Below, piece after piece: positions 1-6,565 of a stretch of 9,584 nucleotides of DNA. The first letter of the stretch is position 1. Each line of letters starts with the position of its first letter. A program made the position numbers and the translations under genes. The notes under the pieces are model-generated. The model saw only the letters and a program-made list of their open reading frames with translations, was not told the DNA's origin and made no database searches. Origin of the DNA: Acidimicrobiaceae bacterium (GTDB lineage: Bacteria > Actinomycetota > Acidimicrobiia > Acidimicrobiales > UBA8190); assembly GCA_003453695.1 (NCBI GenBank), contig DMNK01000072.1, forward strand, positions 1 through 9,584, read 5' to 3'.

Positions 1-1
1 C

Positions 2-817
2 GTGGAGCTGGCCCAGGTGTTCGCCCGTTTCGGGGTGCAGGTGTCGGTGGTGGAGGCGGCGCCGCGCCTCGTCCCGCTCGAGGAGCCCGAGGCGAGCGAC
101 CTCCTGTCCAAGGTGTTCGCCGCCGAGCACATCGCCGTCCACACCGACGCCAAGATCATCTCCGCTCACAAAGACGATGAACAGGTCGTGCTGGACCTGG
201 AGGGGCCCGGGCCCGTGAGGGGCGAACGCCTTCTCGTCGCCACCGGGCGCCGGCCCCATCTGGCCGCCCTCGGCGCTGCCACCATCGGGGTGGACGAAGG
301 CGGCCGATCCCTGCCCACCGACGAGTACATGCGCGTCACCGACGGGGTGTGGGCCATCGGCGACGTGACCGGCCATGGCGCCTTCACGCACATGTCCATG
401 TACGAGGCCACCATCGCCGTGGACGACATCCTGGGGCGAGCCGGCACCGGCGCCGAGTACCACGCCGTTCCCCGGGTGACCTTCACCGACCCCGAGATCG
501 GCTCGGTGGGCATGACCGAGGAGCAGGCGCATGCGGCCGGGGTCACCGTGCGCACCGCCCTGTCGCCGCTCCCCGACTCGGCCCGGGGCTGGATCCACGG
601 GCCGGGCAACGAAGGGTTCATCAAGCTCGTCGAGGACGCCGAGCGGGGAGTCCTCGTGGGTGCGACGTCGGCCGGGCCCAGCGGCGGCGAGGTGTTGAGC
701 ATGCTCGCCCTGGCGGTGCACGCCCGCATCCCCACGCACGAGCTGCGCCGGATGATCTTCGCCTACCCGACCTTTCACCGCGCCGTCGAACCCGCCCTCG
801 ACGCCCTGCGCCAGTGA
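2..817 (+). CDS. FAD/NAD(P)-dependent disulfide-reductase-family oxidoreductase, C-terminal part (5' truncated)
   Basis: This is the C-terminal 271 residues of a class I pyridine nucleotide-disulfide oxidoreductase (the dihydrolipoamide dehydrogenase / mercuric reductase fold). The left edge cuts it inside the NAD(P)-binding Rossmann domain: the first visible residues, VELAQVFARFG, normally follow the GxGxxG loop, so the GTG at base 2 is an internal Val codon and not a start. Next come the FAD-contacting ATGRRPH (80-86) and the VWAIGDVTG motif (116-124). The dimerisation domain starts near 156 with PRVTFTDPEIGSVGM. Known members carry a His-Pro-x-x-x-Glu catalytic dyad near the C-terminus; here the matching stretch reads YPTFHR (255-260), so His is Tyr and Glu is Arg. 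The N-terminal redox Cys pair lies outside the window, so the substrate is undecided. It could be a MerA-like enzyme (but it lacks a C-terminal Cys pair) or an NAD(P)H:quinone-type reductase. It converges on egtD with an 18-base gap. The family is firm; the function is not. Confidence 0.9.
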   Translation: MELAQVFARFGVQVSVVEAAPRLVPLEEPEASDLLSKVFAAEHIAVHTDAKIISAHKDDEQVVLDLEGPGPVRGERLLVATGRRPHLAALGAATIGVDEGGRSLPTDEYMRVTDGVWAIGDVTGHGAFTHMSMYEATIAVDDILGRAGTGAEYHAVPRVTFTDPEIGSVGMTEEQAHAAGVTVRTALSPLPDSARGWIHGPGNEGFIKLVEDAERGVLVGATSAGPSGGEVLSMLALAVHARIPTHELRRMIFAYPTFHRAVEPALDALRQ

Positions 818-835
818 GTCGGGGAGATCCACCGG

Positions 836-1816
836 TCAGCAGTAGGGCGAGGCCAGGGTGAGGAGGAATCCCTCCGGGTCCTCCCACATGGCCCGGACCA
901 CGAAGCCGGCGGCGAACAGCTCCTCCTCCACCTGGGCAACCGTGAACTTGGCACTGATCTCGGTGCGCAGCTCTTCGCCGGCTCCGAAGGCCGCCTCCAT
1001 GCCGAGCACCCCGATCTTCACCACCTGGTCGGCTGTGGAGCGCAGGCGCATCTCCATGTGGCCGGCCTCGGCGTCCCAGCGCACGACGTGGACGAAGGCT
1101 TCGGGGTCGAAGTTGGCGTCGAGCTCGCGGTTGAGCACGCGCAGCACGTTGCGGTTGAAGTCAGCGGTCACCCCGGCGGCGTCGTCGTAGGCGGCGAGCA
1201 GGCGCCCACTGTCCTTGACCAGATCGGTCCCGATGAGAAGCGAGTCACCGCTGTCGAGAACACAGTCGAGGTCGAACAGAAAGCGGCGGCGTTCCTCGGG
1301 GACCAGATTGCCGATGGTGCTGCCCAGGAAGGCCACGAGTCGCCTGCCTCCGTGGGGGATGCGATCGAGATGCCGGTGGAAGTCCCCCACCACGGCGTGC
1401 ACCGACAGTGTCGGGTACTCCTCGGCCAGACGAGCGGCGGCCGACACGAGCGTCCCGTCGGACACGTCGAGGGGGATGTAGCGATCCAGTGTGCCGGCCC
1501 GGGCGAAGGCGTCGAGGAGCACCCGCGACTTGTCACACGTTCCCGCCCCCAGCTCCACCAGGCTGTCGGCGCCCGACAGCGAGGCGATGTCGTCGGCGTG
1601 CCGCTCGAGCAGGCGCCGCTCGGCCCGGGTCAGGTAGTACTCGGGGAGCCGGGTGATGGCGTCGAACAGCTCGCTGCCCCGGTCGTCGTAGAACCACACC
1701 GGCGACAGCCATTTGGGATCGGCTCCGAGCCCGGCCTCCACGTCCTGCCGCATCGCTCGGCGCAGGTCCTCTTCGGTGACGTGGACGTCGATGGTTGGTG
1801 TGCGAGCCCGCCCCAT
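836..1816 (-). CDS. egtD: L-histidine N-alpha-methyltransferase EgtD (ergothioneine synthesis)
   Basis: EgtD transfers three methyl groups from SAM to the alpha-amino group of histidine, giving hercynine, the first step of ergothioneine synthesis; it is cytosolic. The 326-residue protein matches the usual family length. Visible motifs are LSPVWFYDDRGSELF (37-51), PEYY (58-61), the SAM loop VELGAGT (87-93), GDF (144-146) and the histidine-site segment LGSTIGNL (164-171). Counting from N170, all the residues described for the Mycobacterium smegmatis enzyme recur at a constant offset of 4: Tyr60, Asn170, Tyr210, Glu286 and Ser288 (in TEISAKF), which bind histidine and the imidazole. The ATG at 1816 lies 10 bases after the egtB stop, with only a weak Shine-Dalgarno match, so translation is probably coupled to egtB. 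The residue pattern makes histidine specificity very likely. Confidence 0.96.
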   Translation of the reverse strand: MGRARTPTIDVHVTEEDLRRAMRQDVEAGLGADPKWLSPVWFYDDRGSELFDAITRLPEYYLTRAERRLLERHADDIASLSGADSLVELGAGTCDKSRVLLDAFARAGTLDRYIPLDVSDGTLVSAAARLAEEYPTLSVHAVVGDFHRHLDRIPHGGRRLVAFLGSTIGNLVPEERRRFLFDLDCVLDSGDSLLIGTDLVKDSGRLLAAYDDAAGVTADFNRNVLRVLNRELDANFDPEAFVHVVRWDAEAGHMEMRLRSTADQVVKIGVLGMEAAFGAGEELRTEISAKFTVAQVEEELFAAGFVVRAMWEDPEGFLLTLASPYC

Positions 1817-1826
1817 TTCGATGTGC

Positions 1827-3113
1827 TCAGGTGTCGCGAGCCAGGCGCAGGCCGCTGAAGGCCCACCGTGCGGCCGGGGGGAAGAAGTTGCGGTACGTGG
1901 GTCGCATGTGGTCGGCCGGGGTAACGCAGCATCCGCCCCGGAGCACCATCTGGTTCACCATGAACTTGCCGTTGTACTCGCCCACCGCTCCGGGAGCGGG
2001 GTGGAATCCGGGGTAGGGGCTGTAGGCACTCGACGTCCATTGCCACACCTCGCCGATGAGCCCGCTGCGACCGGCCACCGGATGGAGCACGGCGCCGCTG
2101 TCGCCGGGCTGGAGGAAGCGCCCCTCTGCACCCTGGCCTCCGCCGCCGTCGACGCACAGCGCCTCCCACTCCGCCTCGGTGGGCAGTCGCGCCTCGGCCC
2201 ACCGGGCGAAGGCGTCGGCCTCGTAGTAGCTCACGTGCACCACAGGTTCGTCCGGGTCGAGGGGCTTCGGCCCGTGCAGGGTGAACACCTCCCAGCCCAC
2301 GGGACCGCTCGACCAGTACAACGGCGCTTCCCACTCTTCGGCGAGCACGGTTGCCCACCCGTCGGACAGCCACAGCTCGGGACGTTGGTACCCGCCGTCG
2401 GCGATGAAGTCGGCCCACTCCCCGCATGTGACCAGGTCGGCCTGCACGGCGTAGGGCTCGAGGGCCACGCTGTGCCGAGGCGACTCGTTGTCGAAGGCGA
2501 AACCCCCGGCGCCGTGGCCGATGTCGGCCAGGCCGCCTTCGTGCTCGAGCCACTGGGCACCTCCGTCTCGCCGTGTGGCCGCCGACGTCGTCGACCCGGC
2601 GGGAAGGGGGCGATAGCGCGGCTTCATCGGGTTGCACGACAGCACGTGCTTGGCGTCCATGAGGATGAGCTCCTGGTGCTGCTGCTCGTGATGGAGGCCC
2701 AGCTCCACCAGCCACTGCAGCTCCGGGCCCGGCACCGCTTCGAGGAACCGCCCCATGGCGGTGTCGACGTAGTCGCGGTAGGCGGCGATCTCGCCGATTC
2801 CGGGCCTCGAGATGACGCCCCGAGCCGGGCGGGGGTGCCGGGCGCCCACGGCCTCGTAGTACGAGTTGAACAGGTAGCCGAAGGCCGGCTCATAGACGCG
2901 GTAACCGGACGAGCCCGGCTCGAGAAGGAAGGTCTCGAAGAACCACGACGTGTGGGCCCGGTGCCACTTGGTGGGGCTCACGTCCGGCATCGACTGCACG
3001 GTCTGGTCCTCAGCCGACAGTGGCGTCGCCAGGTACTCGGTCTGCCCTCGCACGAGCCGGTAGCGCCGGCCGAGGGTGGAGCTGCGCTCCGGGGTCGTCA
3101 TCAGATCGGCCAT
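1827..3113 (-). CDS. egtB: Hercynine oxygenase / sulfoxide synthase EgtB
   Basis: EgtB is a non-haem iron enzyme that uses O2 to join hercynine to a thiol (gamma-glutamylcysteine or cysteine), giving the sulfoxide precursor of ergothioneine. The 428-residue protein has an N-terminal DinB-like four-helix domain and a C-terminal FGE-sulfatase-like domain (from about residue 185). The iron ligands are visible as His54 in WHRAHT and His142/His146 in HHEQQHQ. The GARHPR segment (90-95) and the C-terminal LRGGCCVTP and RNFFPP...FSGLRLARD motifs fit the family. The SPTKWHRAHTSWFFETF segment (46-62) resembles EgtBs of proteobacterial or cysteine-using type more than the mycobacterial WDLAHIG form; this is my recollection, not an alignment. 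I chose the ATG at 3113 because GGGAGAG (3118-3124) sits at good spacing. A GTG at 3134 would add seven residues but has no purine-rich site before it. It forms a two-gene unit with egtD. Confidence 0.95.
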   Translation of the reverse strand: MADLMTTPERSSTLGRRYRLVRGQTEYLATPLSAEDQTVQSMPDVSPTKWHRAHTSWFFETFLLEPGSSGYRVYEPAFGYLFNSYYEAVGARHPRPARGVISRPGIGEIAAYRDYVDTAMGRFLEAVPGPELQWLVELGLHHEQQHQELILMDAKHVLSCNPMKPRYRPLPAGSTTSAATRRDGGAQWLEHEGGLADIGHGAGGFAFDNESPRHSVALEPYAVQADLVTCGEWADFIADGGYQRPELWLSDGWATVLAEEWEAPLYWSSGPVGWEVFTLHGPKPLDPDEPVVHVSYYEADAFARWAEARLPTEAEWEALCVDGGGGQGAEGRFLQPGDSGAVLHPVAGRSGLIGEVWQWTSSAYSPYPGFHPAPGAVGEYNGKFMVNQMVLRGGCCVTPADHMRPTYRNFFPPAARWAFSGLRLARDT

Positions 3114-3117
3114 CGCG

Positions 3118-3124
3118 CTCTCCC
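3118..3124 (-). promoter_or_regulatory. Ribosome binding site of egtB
   Basis: Read on the minus strand this is GGGAGAG. Its GGAG core ends six bases before the ATG at 3113. It decides the egtB start in favour of that ATG over the upstream GTG at 3134, which is preceded by a pyrimidine-rich stretch. Confidence 0.6.
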
Positions 3125-3182
3125 GGTCGCCCACGGTGGGGAGTGTGTGGTGGGTAGTGCCAGGCGGTGTGTTCCGGAGGCC

Positions 3183-3211
3183 AACCTACCGGGGGCGGCT
3201 ACCGATCGACC
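3183..3211 (-). promoter_or_regulatory. Possible promoter for egtB-egtD
   Basis: The 145 bases between pyrE and egtB are the only sizeable gap in the five-gene minus-strand run, so an internal promoter is plausible. On the minus strand TAGGTT (3183-3188) fits the TAnnnT -10 pattern. The matching -35 position (about 3206-3211, GGTCGA) is poor. Transcription would start near 3176 and leave a leader of about 60 bases. The evidence is weak: one hexamer plus position. Confidence 0.25.
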
Positions 3212-3258
3212 ATCACCTGCACCTTCCATACCCCGGTCTCGGCGCCGCAGATGGGGCT

Positions 3259-3819
3259 TCACGGCTCGTCGTAGGGAAATCCCAGGTCAGGTGCGCCGAA
3301 CAGGGCGCGGAACGGCACGCCCAGCGGCTCGAGCAGCTTGGCCGCAGCGCCGCCTCGGTCCACCACGGCGAGCGCCAGAACCACCTCGGCGCCCACTGCC
3401 CGCACTGCTTCCACCGCTTGGAGGATCGAAGTGCCGCGTGTCACCGTGTCCTCGGTCACGACCACCTTGTCGTCGGGGTCGAGAGCCCCCGCCACCCGCC
3501 CGCCGGCGCCGTGGTCCTTCTCTTCCTTGCGCACGCTGAACGCCTTCAAGGCACGTCCCCGGGCGGCCGCCACCCCGGCGGCCACGAACGCCACGGGGTC
3601 GGCACCCATGGTCAGCCCGCCGATGGCGGTGGCCCGGGCAGGCAGCACCTCGAGCACCGAGTCGGCGACGAGCAACATCCCGTCCGGACGGCACACGGTC
3701 TGCTTGGAGTCGATGAACCAGGTCGAGCGCCGGCCGGACTTGAGGACGAAGTCCCCGATGCGCACCGAATGCGCCAGCAGATGCGCCCGCAGCGCCGCCC
3801 GGCGGTCGTCGTCGGTCAT
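3259..3819 (-). CDS. pyrE: Orotate phosphoribosyltransferase PyrE
   Basis: PyrE joins orotate to PRPP to give OMP, the fifth step of de novo pyrimidine synthesis, in the cytosol as a dimer. The 186-residue product is within the family range. The flexible catalytic loop RKEEKDHG (98-105) supplies the Lys and His residues that reach the partner active site. The PRPP-binding motif is VVVTEDTVTRGTS (119-131) with both acidic residues, Glu123 and Asp124. GGLTMGADPVA (68-78) is also typical. The ATG at 3819 lies 8 bases after the purM stop. Two GTG codons upstream (3825 and 3831, the latter overlapping the purM stop as GTGA) are alternatives adding 2 or 4 residues; longer readings would run into purM and add a low-complexity Arg/Gly tail. 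It is probably co-transcribed with purF-purM, placing two PRPP-consuming enzymes in one unit. Arg128 in the PRPP loop is unusual for PyrE. Confidence 0.94.
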   Translation of the reverse strand: MTDDDRRAALRAHLLAHSVRIGDFVLKSGRRSTWFIDSKQTVCRPDGMLLVADSVLEVLPARATAIGGLTMGADPVAFVAAGVAAARGRALKAFSVRKEEKDHGAGGRVAGALDPDDKVVVTEDTVTRGTSILQAVEAVRAVGAEVVLALAVVDRGGAAAKLLEPLGVPFRALFGAPDLGFPYDEP

Positions 3820-3827
3820 CGCCACCG

Positions 3828-4907
3828 TCACGGCGCCACCAGCTGCACGCGCCCGCTGCCGCCGACCACCCGGCCCGCCTGCACAGCGGGGACGCCCGCT
3901 CGTGCGAGCACGTCGCACACCGCAGTGGCGGCGTCGGAGGAGACGACCAGGATCATGCCGATCCCCAAGTTGAACACCGCAGTCATCTCGTCGTCGGCGA
4001 CGTCACCCCGCCGCCGGATCTCTTCGAAGATGCGCGGCTCCTCCCACCTCGACCGCTCCACCACGGCGTCGACCCCGTCGGGGAGCACTCGGCCGAGGTT
4101 GCCGGGGATACCGCCGCCCGTGACATGGGCGGCGGCGTGCACGGCGTGTTGGGGCAGGGCCCGTAACACCTCGAGCACGGCGGGGGCGTAGATCACCGAA
4201 GGCAGCAGCAGCTCGTCGGCCAAGGTGCCACCCGCCCCCGGCCACGCCGGTCCGTCGAGGGCCAGTCCCGCCCGTTCCAAAAGCACCTGGCGCGCCAGGC
4301 TGTAGCCGTTGGAGCGCAGTCCCGGCGAGGCCAGACCCACGAGGAGGTCGCCGGCCGTCACCCGGTCGGGGTTGAGCATGTGCTCGCGCTCCACCACCCC
4401 GACGGCGAAGCCGGCCAGGTCCACATGGCCGGGCGGGACGGTCGGGCCGTGCTCGGCCATCTCGCCGCCCAACAGCGCGCACCCCGCCGTCCGGCACCCC
4501 TCGGCGATCCCCCCCACCAGTTGCTCCATCTGGAGCGGATCGAGGGTTCCCACCGACACGTAGTCGAGGAGGAACAGCGGCTCGGCCCCCGTGCACACCA
4601 CGTCGTCGACGCACATGGCCACCAGATCGATGCCGAGGGTGTCGTACCGGCCGGTGGCGGCGGCCACGGCGGCCTTGGTGCCCACACCGTCGGTCGAGGA
4701 CACCAGCACCGGGTGGCGGTAGCGGTCCGAGTCGAAGGCGAACAGGCCGCCGAAGCCCCCGATGCCTCCCAGCACCTCGGGACGCGCCGTGTCGGCCACC
4801 ACCCTCTTGATGCGGGCCACCGCCTCGTCGCCGGCGGCGACGTCGACACCGGCCCCCTTGTAGGTGGCCGGGCCCGCCGTGGGGCGAGCCGGCTCCTGCG
4901 TGTTCAC
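3828..4907 (-). CDS. purM: Phosphoribosylformylglycinamidine cyclo-ligase (AIR synthetase) PurM
   Basis: PurM closes the imidazole ring of FGAM, using ATP, to give AIR (step 5 of purine synthesis). The 359-residue protein has the ATP-grasp-unrelated PurM fold, with STDGVGTK (71-78), DDVVCTGAEPLFLLDY (101-116), GGEMAEHGP (148-156), GLRSNGYSL (196-204), HVTGGGIPGN (261-270) and GIGMILVV (315-322). I chose the GTG at 4907, one base after the purF stop, because it gives a short lead before the conserved YKGAGVD and a length near the family's usual 345. The ATG at 4955 would add 16 Arg/His-rich residues and overlap the purF end by 47 bases without a Shine-Dalgarno sequence. Neither start has a strong ribosome site, so coupling to purF is likely. 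Its substrate is made by PurL, encoded to the right in this window. Confidence 0.95.
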   Translation of the reverse strand: MNTQEPARPTAGPATYKGAGVDVAAGDEAVARIKRVVADTARPEVLGGIGGFGGLFAFDSDRYRHPVLVSSTDGVGTKAAVAAATGRYDTLGIDLVAMCVDDVVCTGAEPLFLLDYVSVGTLDPLQMEQLVGGIAEGCRTAGCALLGGEMAEHGPTVPPGHVDLAGFAVGVVEREHMLNPDRVTAGDLLVGLASPGLRSNGYSLARQVLLERAGLALDGPAWPGAGGTLADELLLPSVIYAPAVLEVLRALPQHAVHAAAHVTGGGIPGNLGRVLPDGVDAVVERSRWEEPRIFEEIRRRGDVADDEMTAVFNLGIGMILVVSSDAATAVCDVLARAGVPAVQAGRVVGGSGRVQLVAP

Positions 4908-4908
4908 C

Positions 4909-6363
4909 TCAGGCGCGTGCCGTGTCCGGTGGTGACGGCGCCGCTGCGCCGGCATCGGCCTGGGCGGCCGGCACGGGCACGGGGTACACGCCGGTGAGGC
5001 ATGCCGTGCAGAAGCCGGCCCCGGGGGCGTCGATGGCGGCCACCAGGTTGTCGAGCGACAGGTAGGCGAGCGAGTCGACGCCGAGGTACTCCTCGATCTG
5101 GGGGATCGAGCTCTGTGCGGCGATCAGCTCCTCGTGGCTCGGGATGTCGATGCCGTAGAAGCACGGCCACATGAGCGGCGGCGACGAGATGCGCAGGTGC
5201 ACCTGGCGCGCCCCCGCCTCGCGCAGCATCCGGACCACCGCCCGCTGGGTGGTGCCGCGCACGATGGAGTCGTCCACGACGACGATCCGCTTGCCGTCGA
5301 TGTTGTCGCGCAAGGGGTTCAACTTGCGACGCACGCCCTCCGCCCTGGCCGTCTGGTCGGGGGTGATGAAGGTACGGCCGATGTAGCGGTTCTTGACCAG
5401 CCCCTGTCCGTAGGGGATGCCGCTGGCCCGGGCGAAGCCCTCGGCGGCGGGCACCCCCGACTCGGGTACGCCCATGACGAGATCGGCGTCGACGGGCGCC
5501 TGGGTGGCGAGCAGCTCCCCCATGCGACGGCGCGCCCCGTGCACCTCGCGTCCGTACAGCCGGCTGTCGGGACGGGCGAAGTACACGAACTCGAAGATGC
5601 ACAAGCGGGGATCGACCTGGGCTTCTGAGAACAGCTGGCGCGTCCGCACCCCGTCCTCGTCGATGACCACAAGCTCACCGGGCTCGAGCTCGCGTACGAA
5701 GTCGGCGCCCACGATGTCGAGCGCCGGCGTCTCCGAGGCGAGCACCCACCCCTCGGGGTCTTCGTCCTTGCCCAGCCGGCCCAGACACAGCGGGCGCAGC
5801 CCCTTGGGGTCGCGCACCCCGAGCAGGTGCGAAGCGTCGAGCATCACGAAGGAGAAGGCCCCGGCCAGCAGTGGGAGCACCTCGGCCACCGCTTCTTCCA
5901 GGGCGTGCGGACGGGGCTCCGCCGGGTCGCCGGCGAACGCCGAGGCGCCGGCCAGGAGCTCGGCCACGAGGTCGCTGTCGGAGGCGACCACCCCGGGCAG
6001 CATGCCGGCGCGTGCCGCCAGCTCGGCGGTGTTGGTGAGGTTGCCGTTGTGGCCCAGGGCGAAGCCGGCCCCCGCCGCGGCGCGGTACACGGGCTGGGCG
6101 TTGCGCCACGTCGAGGCGCCCGTCGTCGAGTAGCGGGTGTGGCCGATGGCGAGGTGGCCGGGCAGGCACGACACGGTGCGCTCGTCGAAGACGGTGGTCA
6201 CGAGGCCCATGTCCTTCACCACCGTGATGGCCTCACCGTCGCCCACCGCCATGCCGGCCGACTCCTGGCCGCGGTGTTGCAGGGCGTAGAGGCCGTCGAA
6301 GGTGAGTTGCGCCACGCCCCGCCCGGGGGCGTACACGCCGAACACGCCGCATGCTTCTTTCAC
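4909..6363 (-). CDS. purF: Amidophosphoribosyltransferase PurF (predicted 4Fe-4S type)
   Basis: PurF makes 5-phosphoribosylamine from PRPP and glutamine, the committed step of purine synthesis. The 484-residue protein begins with a class II glutaminase domain. Its nucleophile is Cys5 in EACGVFG, which must become the N-terminus by removal of a four-residue propeptide. GHTRYST (74-80) and GHNGNL (104-109) bind glutamine. The phosphoribosyltransferase domain has the PRPP motif VVVDDSIVRGTT (361-372). Cys255, Cys401, Cys452 and Cys455 match the four cluster ligands of Bacillus subtilis PurF, so an oxygen-sensitive 4Fe-4S cluster is expected. The tail (461-484) is Pro/Ala-rich and probably disordered. 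The GTG at 6363 is essentially the only possible start: an in-frame TGA lies at 6385-6387 with no start codon between, and the next Met (39) is past the nucleophile. It heads the purF-purM-pyrE run and needs its own promoter. Confidence 0.97.
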   Translation of the reverse strand: MKEACGVFGVYAPGRGVAQLTFDGLYALQHRGQESAGMAVGDGEAITVVKDMGLVTTVFDERTVSCLPGHLAIGHTRYSTTGASTWRNAQPVYRAAAGAGFALGHNGNLTNTAELAARAGMLPGVVASDSDLVAELLAGASAFAGDPAEPRPHALEEAVAEVLPLLAGAFSFVMLDASHLLGVRDPKGLRPLCLGRLGKDEDPEGWVLASETPALDIVGADFVRELEPGELVVIDEDGVRTRQLFSEAQVDPRLCIFEFVYFARPDSRLYGREVHGARRRMGELLATQAPVDADLVMGVPESGVPAAEGFARASGIPYGQGLVKNRYIGRTFITPDQTARAEGVRRKLNPLRDNIDGKRIVVVDDSIVRGTTQRAVVRMLREAGARQVHLRISSPPLMWPCFYGIDIPSHEELIAAQSSIPQIEEYLGVDSLAYLSLDNLVAAIDAPGAGFCTACLTGVYPVPVPAAQADAGAAAPSPPDTARA

Positions 6364-6388
6364 CGGGCCATCACCACCGGGCCATCAC
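6361..6388. repeat. Perfect 14-base tandem duplication at the purF start
   Basis: The 14-base unit CACCGGGCCATCAC (plus strand) occurs twice with no gap, at 6361-6374 and 6375-6388. The purF GTG start is the last three bases of the copy nearest the gene. A degraded third trace (CAACCGGG) follows. As 14 is not a multiple of three, the copies shift the upstream reading frames relative to purF. Confidence 0.9.
6370..6378 (-). promoter_or_regulatory. purF: Ribosome binding site of purF, formed at the duplication junction
   Basis: On the minus strand this reads GGTGGTGAT, matching GGAGGTGAT (the complement of the 16S rRNA 3' end) at eight of nine positions. It lies six bases before the GTG at 6363. 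It spans the junction of the two 14-base copies; with a single copy the same place would read GTTGGTGAT. It supports the GTG start. Confidence 0.5.
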
Positions 6389-6496
6389 CAACCGGGGGCC
6401 TCTTTCGTTCGCCCTCATGTGCTGCTGCCCTGCCCTCCGACGCCCCGTCCAGCCGCTGCCGCCTGGGTCCCGCGGCCGGGTGGCGCCGCTCGGTCG

Positions 6497-6502
6497 AGCC
6501 TA
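6497..6502 (-). promoter_or_regulatory. Possible purF -10 element
   Basis: Minus-strand TAGGCT fits the actinobacterial TAnnnT -10 pattern. It would start a transcript about 130 bases before the purF GTG. No convincing -35 is seen 16-18 bases upstream. purF needs a promoter in this divergent region because purL ends at 7457, with an oppositely oriented gene in between. Confidence 0.22.
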
Positions 6503-6525
6503 CCGGCTGCACGACGGCAGCGGCC

Positions 6526-6555
6526 CTGACCGTGCCCGGCAGCGGGGGTTAGCCT
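6526..6555 (+). promoter_or_regulatory. Possible promoter giving a leaderless PHP-gene transcript
   Basis: CTGACC (6526-6531; four of six to TTGACA) and TAGCCT (6550-6555; TAnnnT) are 18 bases apart. The -10 ends ten bases before the GTG at 6566, so transcription would begin at or within a few bases of the start codon. Leaderless mRNAs of this kind are common in actinobacteria. The call rests on spacing and hexamers only. Confidence 0.4.
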
Positions 6556-6565
6556 GCCGGGGCCC

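Noticed and set aside
2..4. GTG as the true start of the flavoprotein gene
   Set aside because: Starting here would remove the FAD domain and the glycine loop of the NAD(P) domain; the residues after it are the middle of a conserved domain, so the gene is cut by the window edge.
818..835. Terminator between the convergent flavoprotein and egtD genes
   Set aside because: The 18-base gap shows no convincing inverted repeat or T-tract.
3188..3237. 7-base inverted repeat ACCGGGG / CCCCGGT between pyrE and egtB as a pyrE terminator or operator
   Set aside because: The loop is 36 bases, there is no T-tract, and a 7-base GC match is expected by chance in such DNA.
1713..3539. 608-codon plus-strand open frame antisense to egtB and pyrE
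   Set aside because: It is a long stop-free shadow typical of GC-rich DNA. It has no recognisable domain, runs across two real genes with full catalytic motifs, and its composition is low-complexity Arg/Gly/Pro.
6389..6496. Riboswitch or structured leader ahead of purF
   Set aside because: I see no purine-riboswitch core or other known conserved motif; only GC-rich unique sequence and a possible short frame.
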